The position numbers and the translations under genes were made by a program. From NCBI GenBank assembly GCA_900549085.1, contig URMO01000030.1:1-22809 (forward strand): a stretch of DNA of 22,809 nt. The letters run 5' to 3'. Below the pieces are notes generated by a model that was given only the letters and a program-made list of their open reading frames with translations, was not told the DNA's origin and made no database searches. Source of the DNA: an uncultured Collinsella sp. Its GTDB lineage: Bacteria; Actinomycetota; Coriobacteriia; Coriobacteriales; Coriobacteriaceae. This document shows positions 1 through 9,591 of this stretch, piece by piece; position 1 is the first letter of the stretch, and the number at the start of each line of letters is the position of its first letter.

Positions 1-2526
1 TGCGCCCCCGGCCTTATCATGAACGTGCTGGCGCTCGCCCGCGCCGCCAAGGAGGACCCGAGCCTCGTCGCCACGCGCGAGGAGCTCTCGCGCCAGCTCG
101 CCGGCAACCTCTGCCGTTGCAGCGGCTACGAGAGCCAGCTGCGCGCCATCGTGCGTTTCCTTAACGGGTCCGGCGTGCAGGTGGGCTTTGAGATGCCCGA
201 GCTGCCGGTCAACGACACCAGCTGCGACGGCGTCTCGTACAAGCAGATCACCCACAAGCAGCCCAAGAAGGACTCGAAGGCCCTGCTCGAGGGCCGTCCC
301 GTCTACACGGGCGACCTGGTGCCCGCCGGCGCCCTGATCGTCAAGCTCAAGCGCAGCCCGTATGCGCGCGCCAAGATCCGCTCCATCGATACGTCGCGCG
401 CCCTGAAGGTGCCCGGCGTGGTGGGCGTCTACACCTACGAGGACGTGCCCAAGCGCCGCTTTACCATCGCCGGCCAGAGCTATCCGCAGCCGAGTCCCTA
501 CGACCGCCTGATTCTCGAGAATCTGGTGCGCTACCAAAACGAGGAGGTGGCGATCGTCGCCGCCGAGACCGAGGAGGCCGCCGACAAGGCGCTCAAGCTC
601 ATCAAGGTCGACTACGAGGTGCTCGAGCCCCTGCTCGACTTTACCCAGGCACTCGATAACGACATCGTGGTCCATCCCGAGGGCGACGTTACCTTTATGT
701 TCCCGCAGGGCGGCGACGTTGCTCGCAACCTGGTGTGCAGCGGTACCAGCGATTTTGGCGATCTGGACGAGGCGTTCGCCCAGAGCGACATCGTCTTTGA
801 GCGCACCTACACCAGCCAGGCCACGCAGACCGCGCCTATGGAGACCTTCCGCGCCTTCGCGACGACCGACGCGTTCGGGCGCATCTCGGTGACAACCTCG
901 ACGCAGGTGCCCTTCCACGTGCGCCGCATGGTCGCGCAGTCGCTCGATATCCCGCAGTCGCAGGTGCAGGTCATCAAGCCGCGCATCGGTGGCGGCTTTG
1001 GCTCCAAGCAGACGGGCTGCTGCGAGATCTTCGTGGCGTTCGTCACTCAGCAGACCGGCCGTCCGAGCTATTGCTGCTACACCCGCGAGGAGACCATCAC
1101 TGCGGGCAACTCGCGCCACCAGATGCAGATGACCGTTAAGCTGGGCGCCATGAACGACGGCACCATCACGGCCATCGATCTGCATACGCTGTCCAACGCC
1201 GGTGCTTATGGCGAGCACGCTACCACGACGATCGGCCTTTCGGGCCACAAGAGCCTGCCCATCTACAACCACGTGAAGGCGAGTCGCTTTAGCTGGGACG
1301 CCGTCTACACCAATACCAACCGCGGCGGCGCGTATCGCGGCTACGGTGCCACCCAGGGCCAGTTTGCCGTCGAGAGCGCCGTCAACGAGCTTGCCGACAT
1401 GCTGCACATGGATCCCGCTGACCTGCGCCTTAAGAACATGGTGCGCGAGGGCGAGGTCATGCCGCAGTACTACAACGAGAAGCTCAACGCCTGCGCGCTC
1501 GACCGCTGCCTGCTGCGCGCGATGGACATGATCGGCTGGCGCGACAAGCCTCTGGCTGTGGACCTGGGCGACCGCGTGCGCGCCCTGGGCTGCGCGCTCA
1601 CCATGCAGGGCTCTGGCATTTCCAACGTGGACATCGCCGGCATCGACATGCGCCTGGAAGAGGACGGCTTCATTACCATCGGCACCGGCGCCACCGATAA
1701 CGGCATGGGCGTCGACACGATCCTGGCGCAGATCGCCGCCGAGGAGCTGGGTGTGGAGAGCTCGCTCATTGTGGTACGCGGCGTGGACACCGATGTGTCG
1801 CCGTTCGACGCCGGCTCGTACGCGAGCTCGGGTACGTACGTGACGGGCCTTGCAGCCAAGAACGCCGCGACCGAGCTGCGTGAGAAGATTTGCGCCAAGG
1901 CCGCCCAGATGTGGGACGTGGACGCCGCCGACGTGGTCTTTGATGGCCAGTACGTGCGCCTGTCCGACGAGCGTGCCGCGCGCGAGCAGAACCGCTACCT
2001 CACGCTGCGCGACTTTGCCAACCTGTGCGTCAAGAATATCGCAGGCGGCGACGCGCTCACCTCGCACGCCTCTGCCTGCCTGCCCGTTTCGCCTCCGCCG
2101 TTTATGGCCGGTATTGCCGAGGTCGAGGTCGACAAGGCCACCGGCAAGGTGACCGTGGTGGACTATGCGGCGGCTGTGGACTGCGGCACCGTGATCAACG
2201 AGGCGCTCGCGCGCGTCCAGGCCGAGGGCGGCATTGCCCAGGGTATCGGCCACGCGCTCTACGAGATCGTCGAGCATGATGACCGCGGCCGCCTGCGTAC
2301 CGGCAACTTTATGAGCTACAAGCTGCCCACGCGCCTGGATATCGGCAGCATTCGCGTGGCCTTTGAGCCGAGCTACGAGCCGACGGGCCCGTTTGGCGCC
2401 AAGTCGATCGGCGAGGTCGTTATCAACACGCCGCTCGCCGCTGTGGCCTCGGCCGTGGCACACGCCACCGGCCACCAGGTTCGCTCGCTGCCCATCACGC
2501 CCGAGAAGGCCCTGCTGGGGGAGTAG
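1..2526 (+). CDS. Fused [2Fe-2S]/molybdopterin-binding hydroxylase (xanthine dehydrogenase family), 5'-truncated
   Basis: The reading frame is open at base 1 and the first codons read CAPGLIM, matching the end of the first cysteine cluster of the [2Fe-2S]-binding domain of xanthine dehydrogenases, so the true start lies outside the window. Counting from the first visible codon, the second cluster NLCRCSGY supplies Cys38 and Cys40. An a/b hammerhead domain follows (GRPVYTGD onward, about residue 97), then the molybdopterin domain with GGGFGSK at 330-336, an AYRGYGATQ segment and the expected catalytic glutamate Glu805 in GAKSIGEVV. Iron-sulfur and Mo subunits are thus one polypeptide, as in the 'Mo/Fe-S-binding subunit' (selenium-dependent molybdenum hydroxylase 1) group and E. 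coli XdhD; no FAD domain is visible. The family hydroxylates purines or other heterocycles using water. The substrate cannot be read from sequence. An intrinsic terminator follows the stop. Confidence 0.9.
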   Translation, partial: CAPGLIMNVLALARAAKEDPSLVATREELSRQLAGNLCRCSGYESQLRAIVRFLNGSGVQVGFEMPELPVNDTSCDGVSYKQITHKQPKKDSKALLEGRPVYTGDLVPAGALIVKLKRSPYARAKIRSIDTSRALKVPGVVGVYTYEDVPKRRFTIAGQSYPQPSPYDRLILENLVRYQNEEVAIVAAETEEAADKALKLIKVDYEVLEPLLDFTQALDNDIVVHPEGDVTFMFPQGGDVARNLVCSGTSDFGDLDEAFAQSDIVFERTYTSQATQTAPMETFRAFATTDAFGRISVTTSTQVPFHVRRMVAQSLDIPQSQVQVIKPRIGGGFGSKQTGCCEIFVAFVTQQTGRPSYCCYTREETITAGNSRHQMQMTVKLGAMNDGTITAIDLHTLSNAGAYGEHATTTIGLSGHKSLPIYNHVKASRFSWDAVYTNTNRGGAYRGYGATQGQFAVESAVNELADMLHMDPADLRLKNMVREGEVMPQYYNEKLNACALDRCLLRAMDMIGWRDKPLAVDLGDRVRALGCALTMQGSGISNVDIAGIDMRLEEDGFITIGTGATDNGMGVDTILAQIAAEELGVESSLIVVRGVDTDVSPFDAGSYASSGTYVTGLAAKNAATELREKICAKAAQMWDVDAADVVFDGQYVRLSDERAAREQNRYLTLRDFANLCVKNIAGGDALTSHASACLPVSPPPFMAGIAEVEVDKATGKVTVVDYAAAVDCGTVINEALARVQAEGGIAQGIGHALYEIVEHDDRGRLRTGNFMSYKLPTRLDIGSIRVAFEPSYEPTGPFGAKSIGEVVINTPLAAVASAVAHATGHQVRSLPITPEKALLGE

Positions 2527-2550
2527 CGGGTCAGCGAACAAGTTGTAATT

Positions 2551-2581
2551 GGCGGGGCGGGACAACTCGCCCCGCCTTTTG
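2551..2581 (+). terminator. Intrinsic terminator of the Mo hydroxylase gene
   Basis: A perfect 9-bp stem (GGCGGGGCG at 2551-2559 with CGCCCCGCC at 2568-2576) encloses an 8-nt loop and is followed by TTTT. It lies 25 nt after the stop codon, and the next unit is a tRNA gene. Confidence 0.85.
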
Positions 2582-2666
2582 TACTCGTGGTGAGGTCGTG
2601 AGCCTGTAAAACGTGTGCGTGCGCTTGTCGCTCGTATCTGCTATCATTCCTAATCTGTGCGCTCAT

Positions 2667-2750
2667 GCGGGCGTGGCGGAATTGGTAGACGCGCCAGATT
2701 TAGGTTCTGGTGGGATTCCCGTGAAGGTTCGAGTCCTTTCGCCCGCACCA
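2667..2750 (+). tRNA. tRNA-Leu (anticodon UAG)
   Basis: The 7-bp acceptor stem pairs GCGGGCG (2667-2673) with CGCCCGC (2740-2746), followed by discriminator A and an encoded CCA (2748-2750). The anticodon stem CCAGA/TCTGG (2694-2698/2706-2710) encloses loop TTTAGGT, giving anticodon TAG at 2701-2703. A long variable arm (about 2711-2724) and GGTTCGAGTCC T-loop region fit a class II leucine tRNA. The window's highly expressed genes almost never use CTA, the codon read by strict pairing, but UAG-anticodon tRNAs commonly read other CUN codons by wobble. Confidence 0.95.
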
Positions 2751-2840
2751 ACGCACCCGCGTCGGCTTATGCCCTCGCGACGCTTGTTGCATAAAGGTAC
2801 CAGCACCTCAGATAAGCTGGGCAGTATGAGGAGGAACGTG

Positions 2841-4139
2841 TTGAACATCACCGCTTCTGACGTCAAGGACGCCAAGCTCACCGCTACGGTCACCATCCCG
2901 GCCGCCGACGTCGACGCCGCGATCAAGAAGGCCTACAAGGAGACCGCCAAGAAGTACCGCTTCCCGGGCTTCCGCGCCGGTAAGGCCCCCCGTCCGGTCA
3001 TCGACTCCGCTCTTGGCGCCGAGGCTACCCTCGCTCAGGCCACCAACGACCTGATCGCCGCCAACGAGCCCGCCGTCCTCAACGAGCTGGACATCGTCCC
3101 CACCAAGAATGGTGACTACAAGGACCTCGACCTCGCCAAGGATCACGAGGACTACACCTACACCGTCGAGTTCTCCCTGCGTCCCGCTGCTGAGCTCTCC
3201 TCCTTCGACGCCGTCGAGATCGAGATGCCCCCTGCGGAGGTCACCGAGTCCGAGATCAACAACCAGGTCGAGATGCTCCTCAACTACCGTGCCACCTTCG
3301 AGGACGTCGAGGGTCGCGCCGTCGAGGCCGAGGACTACGTCACCGTCGACCTCAAGGCCGTCGAGAACGCCGACAACTTCGCTGCCGAGGGCCGCATGCT
3401 CATCGCCGGTAGCGACAGCAACCCCAAGGAGTTCAACGAGGCCCTGATTGGCGCCAACGTTGACGACGTCAAGACCGTCACCTGGACCGACGAGGCCGAG
3501 GAGGGCGAGGAGGCCGAGACCCACACCGTCGAGGTCACCGTCAAGGGCATCAAGGTCCGCAACACCCCCGAGCTCACCGACGAGCTCGTCAAGTCCGACT
3601 TTGGCTTCGACAGCATCGAGGCCATGCGCGACGCCATCAAGATCGAGATCGAGCAGGACAAGGCTTCCCGCCTCCCGGCCGAGAAGGAGAACCGTTGCGT
3701 CTCCGCTCTCGCCGAGCGCCTGCAGCTCGAGGAGATGGACGCCGACTACGAGCAGTCCGTCTTTGAGGAGCTTGGCCAGAACTTCCTGTCCAACCTCGCT
3801 GCCCGCGGCATGACGCTGGACACCTGGCTGCCCGCTTCCGGCCTGACCATGGAGCAGTTCATCGGCGACCTGCACAAGCAGGCCAACGACGTTGCCCGTG
3901 AGTCCCTGGCTCTCGACGCCCTCGCCCGTGAGCTCAAGATCGAGGTCACTGAGGACGACGTCAACGCCGAGTTCGAGAAGGCTGGCGTCAAGGACGTCGA
4001 GGCTTCCAAGGCCGAGTTCATCGCCGATGGCCGCATGCCTGCCGTCCGCGAGTCCATCCGTCGCTCCAAGGCCGTCGACCACCTGGTCGAGAACGCCAAG
4101 GTGACCGAGGTCGACGAGACCGCCAAGGACGCCGAGTAA
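2841..4139 (+). CDS. tig: Trigger factor (ribosome-associated chaperone and peptidyl-prolyl isomerase)
   Basis: Trigger factor binds near the ribosomal exit tunnel and folds nascent chains. From TTG at 2841 the protein is 432 aa, the usual family length, starting MNITASDVKDAKL. The ribosome-docking signature GFRAGKAP is at residues 43-50, followed by the FKBP-type isomerase domain (about 150-240) and the helical C-terminal chaperone domain. TTG was chosen because AGGAGG (2829-2834) lies 6 nt upstream; GTG at 2838 would leave 3 nt, and ATG at 2826 would put the Shine-Dalgarno inside the gene. The frame is open further upstream through the tRNA, but that extension is spurious. Codon use is extremely biased (C or G third positions), as expected for an abundant protein. 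It precedes clpP-clpX, a common gene order. Confidence 0.95.
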   Translation: MNITASDVKDAKLTATVTIPAADVDAAIKKAYKETAKKYRFPGFRAGKAPRPVIDSALGAEATLAQATNDLIAANEPAVLNELDIVPTKNGDYKDLDLAKDHEDYTYTVEFSLRPAAELSSFDAVEIEMPPAEVTESEINNQVEMLLNYRATFEDVEGRAVEAEDYVTVDLKAVENADNFAAEGRMLIAGSDSNPKEFNEALIGANVDDVKTVTWTDEAEEGEEAETHTVEVTVKGIKVRNTPELTDELVKSDFGFDSIEAMRDAIKIEIEQDKASRLPAEKENRCVSALAERLQLEEMDADYEQSVFEELGQNFLSNLAARGMTLDTWLPASGLTMEQFIGDLHKQANDVARESLALDALARELKIEVTEDDVNAEFEKAGVKDVEASKAEFIADGRMPAVRESIRRSKAVDHLVENAKVTEVDETAKDAE

Positions 4140-4215
4140 TTCTCGCCACCTTGCCCGCGAGCGCTTGGGTGCGCCCGTGATGGGGTAAAGTTATACACCG
4201 GTTATCCGGTTGCTT

Positions 4216-4260
4216 CGTACGGTGCCAGCCAATGCATAGCATGCGGGCACCGTACGTTTA
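4216..4260 (+). terminator. Hairpin between tig and clpP, possible weak terminator or leader
   Basis: An 11-bp perfect stem, CGTACGGTGCC (4216-4226) with GGCACCGTACG (4246-4256), has a 19-nt loop and is followed only by TTTATCT. The short T tract makes it a weak or partial terminator at best. It could also act in the clpP leader, or be a processing site if tig and clpP are cotranscribed. Confidence 0.45.
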
Positions 4261-4302
4261 TCTAGAACCAATTTGGTCCGCAAGAGAGAAATGGAGATGC
4301 GT

Positions 4303-4923
4303 ATGATCGCTAAGTTCGATTCCGCCCTCGTGCCATACGTTATCGAGCAGACACCGCGCGGCGAGCGCAGCTACGATATCTATTCGCGCCTGCTCAACGA
4401 CCGCATCATCTTCTTGGGCGAGGAGATTAACTCCGTCAGCGCCAACCTGGTCGTTGCCCAGCTGCTGCATCTTGAGAGCCAAGATGCCGAGAAGGATATC
4501 TCGCTCTACATCAATTCGCCCGGTGGCGAGGTCTACTCCGGCCTGGCTATTCTGGACACCATGAACTTCATTAAGCCGCAGGTCTCCACCATCTGCGTCG
4601 GTATGGCCGCGTCCATGGCCGCCGTGCTGCTTTCGGCCGGCGCCAAGGGCAAGCGCTTCTGCCTGCCGCACTCCAAGGTCATGATTCACCAGCCCAGCGG
4701 CGGTGCCCAGGGTCAGCAGACCGAGATCGAGATCGTGGCCGAGGAGATCAAGAAGACCCGCCGCGAGCTCAACCAGATTCTGTCCGATGCCTCGGGCCAG
4801 CCCATCGAGAAGGTCCAGGCCGATACCGAGCGCGACAACTACCTGACCGCTGCCGAGGCCCTCGACTACGGCCTGATCGACCGTATCGTCACCTCGCGCG
4901 ACCTCGCCGCGAAGGACGCCTAG
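4303..4923 (+). CDS. clpP: ATP-dependent Clp protease proteolytic subunit ClpP
   Basis: Serine peptidase (family S14) that forms the tetradecameric degradation chamber used with ClpX or other Clp ATPases. From ATG 4303 the protein is 206 aa. The catalytic triad is visible: Ser104 in GMAASMA, His129 in MIHQPSGG and Asp178 in DTERDNY; the Ser-His and His-Asp spacings (25 and 49) equal those in E. coli ClpP. ATG 4303 has GGAG (4293-4296) 6 nt upstream. In-frame ATGs at 4297 and 4291 and a TTG at 4273 are possible alternatives and would add only a few N-terminal residues, which are removed in many ClpPs. It is followed after one base by clpX, so the two are very probably cotranscribed. Confidence 0.95.
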   Translation: MIAKFDSALVPYVIEQTPRGERSYDIYSRLLNDRIIFLGEEINSVSANLVVAQLLHLESQDAEKDISLYINSPGGEVYSGLAILDTMNFIKPQVSTICVGMAASMAAVLLSAGAKGKRFCLPHSKVMIHQPSGGAQGQQTEIEIVAEEIKKTRRELNQILSDASGQPIEKVQADTERDNYLTAAEALDYGLIDRIVTSRDLAAKDA

Positions 4924-4924
4924 G

Positions 4925-6334
4925 ATGGCCGGTAACATGCAGGACAACTTCGACGAGAACGGCAACCCTATCCGCTGCTCCTTCTGCGGAAAAGAGCAGG
5001 GCCAGGTTCGCCGCCTTGTTAAGGGTCCGACCAATATCTTTATCTGCGACGAGTGCGTCGCCGCCTGCTCCGAGATTCTTGAGGAGTCGCTGGCTTCGGA
5101 CTTTATGGACGCTGCCCGCAACGGCAAGCTGCCGGGCTTCCTCAACGATCATGGCCAGGCTGCGTCCCAGCCTGCTGTGGATCCCGAGGCCGAGGGGTTT
5201 GAACTCGAGGACGACGCCCGCCAGGTCATTACGCATGTGCCGACGCCGCACGAGATCTATGACGAGCTTTCGGCCTATGTCATGGGCCAGGAGGACGCCA
5301 AGCGTGCCATGTCGGTTGCCGTGTACAATCATTACCGCCGCGTGATCGAGGGCGGCGCTGCGCTTTCGGCCTTTGACGACGGACTGGATTCGCAGCTCGA
5401 CGATGATATGGACGAGGTGGAGCTCGCCAAGTCCAACATCTTGCTGCTCGGTCCCACCGGTACCGGTAAGACCCTGCTCGCGCAGACGCTCGCGCGCATC
5501 CTCGAGGTGCCGTTTGCCATCGCCGACGCCACCGCGCTCACCGAGGCCGGTTACGTGGGCGAGGACGTGGAGAACATCCTGCTCAAGCTCATCAACGCCG
5601 CCGATGGTGACATTGAGCGCGCGCAGGTCGGCATTATCTACGTGGACGAGATCGACAAGATCGCTCGCAAGGCCGAGAACCTCTCCATTACCCGCGACGT
5701 TTCGGGCGAGGGCGTTCAGCAGGCGCTGCTTAAGATTCTTGAGGGCACGGTGGCAAGCGTTCCGCCCACCGGCGGCCGCAAGCATCCCCAGCAGGAGCTG
5801 CTGCAGATCGACACGACCAACATCCTGTTTATCTGCGGCGGTGCCTTTGTGGGTCTGGACAAGATCATCGCCGACCGCGTGGGCAACAAGGGCGTGGGCT
5901 TTAACTCCGAGATCGCCGGCCCTACCTCGGTCGACGAGAACGACCTGCTGCGTCAGGTGCTCCCGCAGGACCTCAACGCCTTTGGCATGATTCCCGAGTT
6001 TGTGGGACGTACGCCCGTCGTCACCCAGACGCAGGCGCTCGACGAGGACGACCTGGTGTCGATCCTGACCGAGCCCAAGAACGCCGTGGTGCGCCAGTAC
6101 CGCAAGATGTTCCAGCTCGAGGACGTCGATCTTGAGTTTGAGGACGCCGCCCTGCACGAGATCGCCCGCATGGCGCTTGCCCGCAAGACCGGCGCCCGCG
6201 GTCTGCGCTCTATTTGCGAGGACGTGCTGCAGCAGACGATGTTCGACCTCCCCAGCGAGGAAGGCGTAGCCAAGGTCGTCGTGACCGAAGCCTCCGTAAA
6301 GGGCGAAGAACAACCCCAGCGCATCTACGGCTAG
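4925..6334 (+). CDS. clpX: ATP-dependent Clp protease ATP-binding subunit ClpX
   Basis: AAA+ unfoldase that recognises tagged substrates and feeds them to ClpP. The N-terminal C4 zinc finger has Cys18, Cys21, Cys41 and Cys44. Walker A GPTGTGKT is at 176-183 and Walker B with DE at 241-242. The pore loop GYVGED, the RKH motif (GGRKHPQQE) and a VGF tripeptide in the position of the ClpP-docking IGF loop are present. At 469 aa it is longer than the usual 410-430; the surplus is mainly in the segment between the zinc finger and Walker A, including an acidic run (DDGLDSQLDDDMDEVE) just before the nucleotide-binding fold. ATG lies 1 nt after the clpP stop, indicating translational coupling. A very strong hairpin terminator ends the tig-clpP-clpX cluster. 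Confidence 0.95.
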   Translation: MAGNMQDNFDENGNPIRCSFCGKEQGQVRRLVKGPTNIFICDECVAACSEILEESLASDFMDAARNGKLPGFLNDHGQAASQPAVDPEAEGFELEDDARQVITHVPTPHEIYDELSAYVMGQEDAKRAMSVAVYNHYRRVIEGGAALSAFDDGLDSQLDDDMDEVELAKSNILLLGPTGTGKTLLAQTLARILEVPFAIADATALTEAGYVGEDVENILLKLINAADGDIERAQVGIIYVDEIDKIARKAENLSITRDVSGEGVQQALLKILEGTVASVPPTGGRKHPQQELLQIDTTNILFICGGAFVGLDKIIADRVGNKGVGFNSEIAGPTSVDENDLLRQVLPQDLNAFGMIPEFVGRTPVVTQTQALDEDDLVSILTEPKNAVVRQYRKMFQLEDVDLEFEDAALHEIARMALARKTGARGLRSICEDVLQQTMFDLPSEEGVAKVVVTEASVKGEEQPQRIYG

Positions 6335-6355
6335 ACCTGCCTAAAACGTGTTTGC

Positions 6356-6396
6356 AAATAGCCTCCGACCACTCGCGGTCGGAGGCTATTTTATAT
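6356..6396 (+). terminator. Strong intrinsic terminator after clpX, possibly bidirectional
   Basis: A perfect 15-bp stem (6356-6370 with 6377-6391) encloses the 6-nt loop ACTCGC. T-rich sequence follows on the + strand and A-rich sequence precedes the stem, so it could work in both directions. Confidence 0.9.
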
Positions 6397-6485
6397 ATGC
6401 GCAATAACCCCAACTACCTGTGTTATTCTGTGTGTTTGTTTAAGCCTCAGCGAAGTCATATCAGACTGAAGTAATCGATACCTAA

Positions 6486-6606
6486 GGGGAGGAATGCAGC
6501 CCCGCCTTTCGTAGCCTCCGCACGCGCCCAAGACCACCTAATCTCGTCTTCGCGCGAGTCAGGACTTGACCGAGCGAAAATCGGGCCTACATTCCTCCCC
6601 GGCGGG
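6486..6606 (+). promoter_or_regulatory. Structured leader of valS with interleaved complementary segments
   Basis: GGGGAGGAATG (6486-6496) is exactly complementary to CATTCCTCCCC (6590-6600). Just downstream of each arm, CCCGCC (6501-6506) is complementary to GGCGGG (6601-6606). The order A, B, A', B' is that of a pseudoknot or of mutually exclusive helices. Inside lies a smaller hairpin (CGCGC and AAGAC at 6523-6534 with GTCTT and GCGCG at 6546-6556). The second 3' arm ends a few bases before the valS ribosome-binding site. No T-box antiterminator consensus was found. A control role is inference. Confidence 0.5.
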
Positions 6607-6620
6607 ACAGGGAGAGATAT

Positions 6621-9317
<2,697 letters not shown>

Positions 9318-9332
9318 AGGTTACTGGGGGAC

Positions 9333-9440
9333 GCGGTTTGGGGCATTGCTCGCTACTGCGGACAGTCCCGCTCGCACGAAGGCCACATTAAGTGGCCTTC
9401 GGCTCGTGCGGAACTTGTATCGAGCAAAGCCCCAAACCGC
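9333..9440. repeat. Hairpin element between valS and folC (20-nt inverted arms plus inner hairpin)
   Basis: Arm 9333-9352 (GCGGTTTGGGGCATTGCTCG) is complementary to 9421-9440 with one mismatch in 20. Inside is a perfect 10-bp hairpin, CGAAGGCCAC (9377-9386) with GTGGCCTTCG (9392-9401), loop ATTAA. No T tract follows, so it is not a standard terminator. It has the shape of a small palindromic repeat element or a structured RNA. The arms do not match the other elements in the window. Confidence 0.7.
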
Positions 9441-9540
9441 TCCCATTGCGTTTACGAGGGTGTCCGCTGCCCGGTAGGGTCACTGGGTTGTGGCCTTGAT
9501 CTTGCTGCAAAGCGGTGTTTGGTTGATATTTTGAATGGGA

Positions 9541-9571
9541 GGGGCTCGTTGTTGCTTACGGGCCTCTTTTT
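9541..9571 (+). terminator. Intrinsic terminator or attenuator just ahead of folC
   Basis: GGGGCTCG (9541-9548) pairs with CGGGCCTC (9559-9566), 8 bp including two G-U pairs, followed by TTTTT (9567-9571). It lies only 20 nt before the folC start, so it could end valS transcripts or attenuate folC. Confidence 0.6.
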
Positions 9572-9591
9572 GTGTTGAGGGGACTTTGGAT

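Noticed and set aside
2620..2660. Promoter for tRNA-Leu (TTGTCG with TATCAT or TAATCT)
   Set aside because: Spacings of 11 and 20 nt are poor; a promoter must exist nearby but I cannot place it.
2613..2840. N-terminal extension of trigger factor
   Set aside because: It would translate through the tRNA-Leu gene; homology begins at MNITASDV and the ribosome-binding site supports TTG 2841.
2808..4082. 424-aa antisense frame across tig, and similar long antisense frames at 4889-6313, 6456-8693 and 17190-19466
   Set aside because: They lie opposite well-recognised, strongly codon-biased genes and consist of Leu/Val/Asp/Gly-rich low-complexity sequence; GC3 bias removes stop codons from the antisense frame.
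6400..6620. T-box riboswitch in the valS leader
   Set aside because: No TGGNACCGCG-type antiterminator sequence and no terminator with T tract before the gene.
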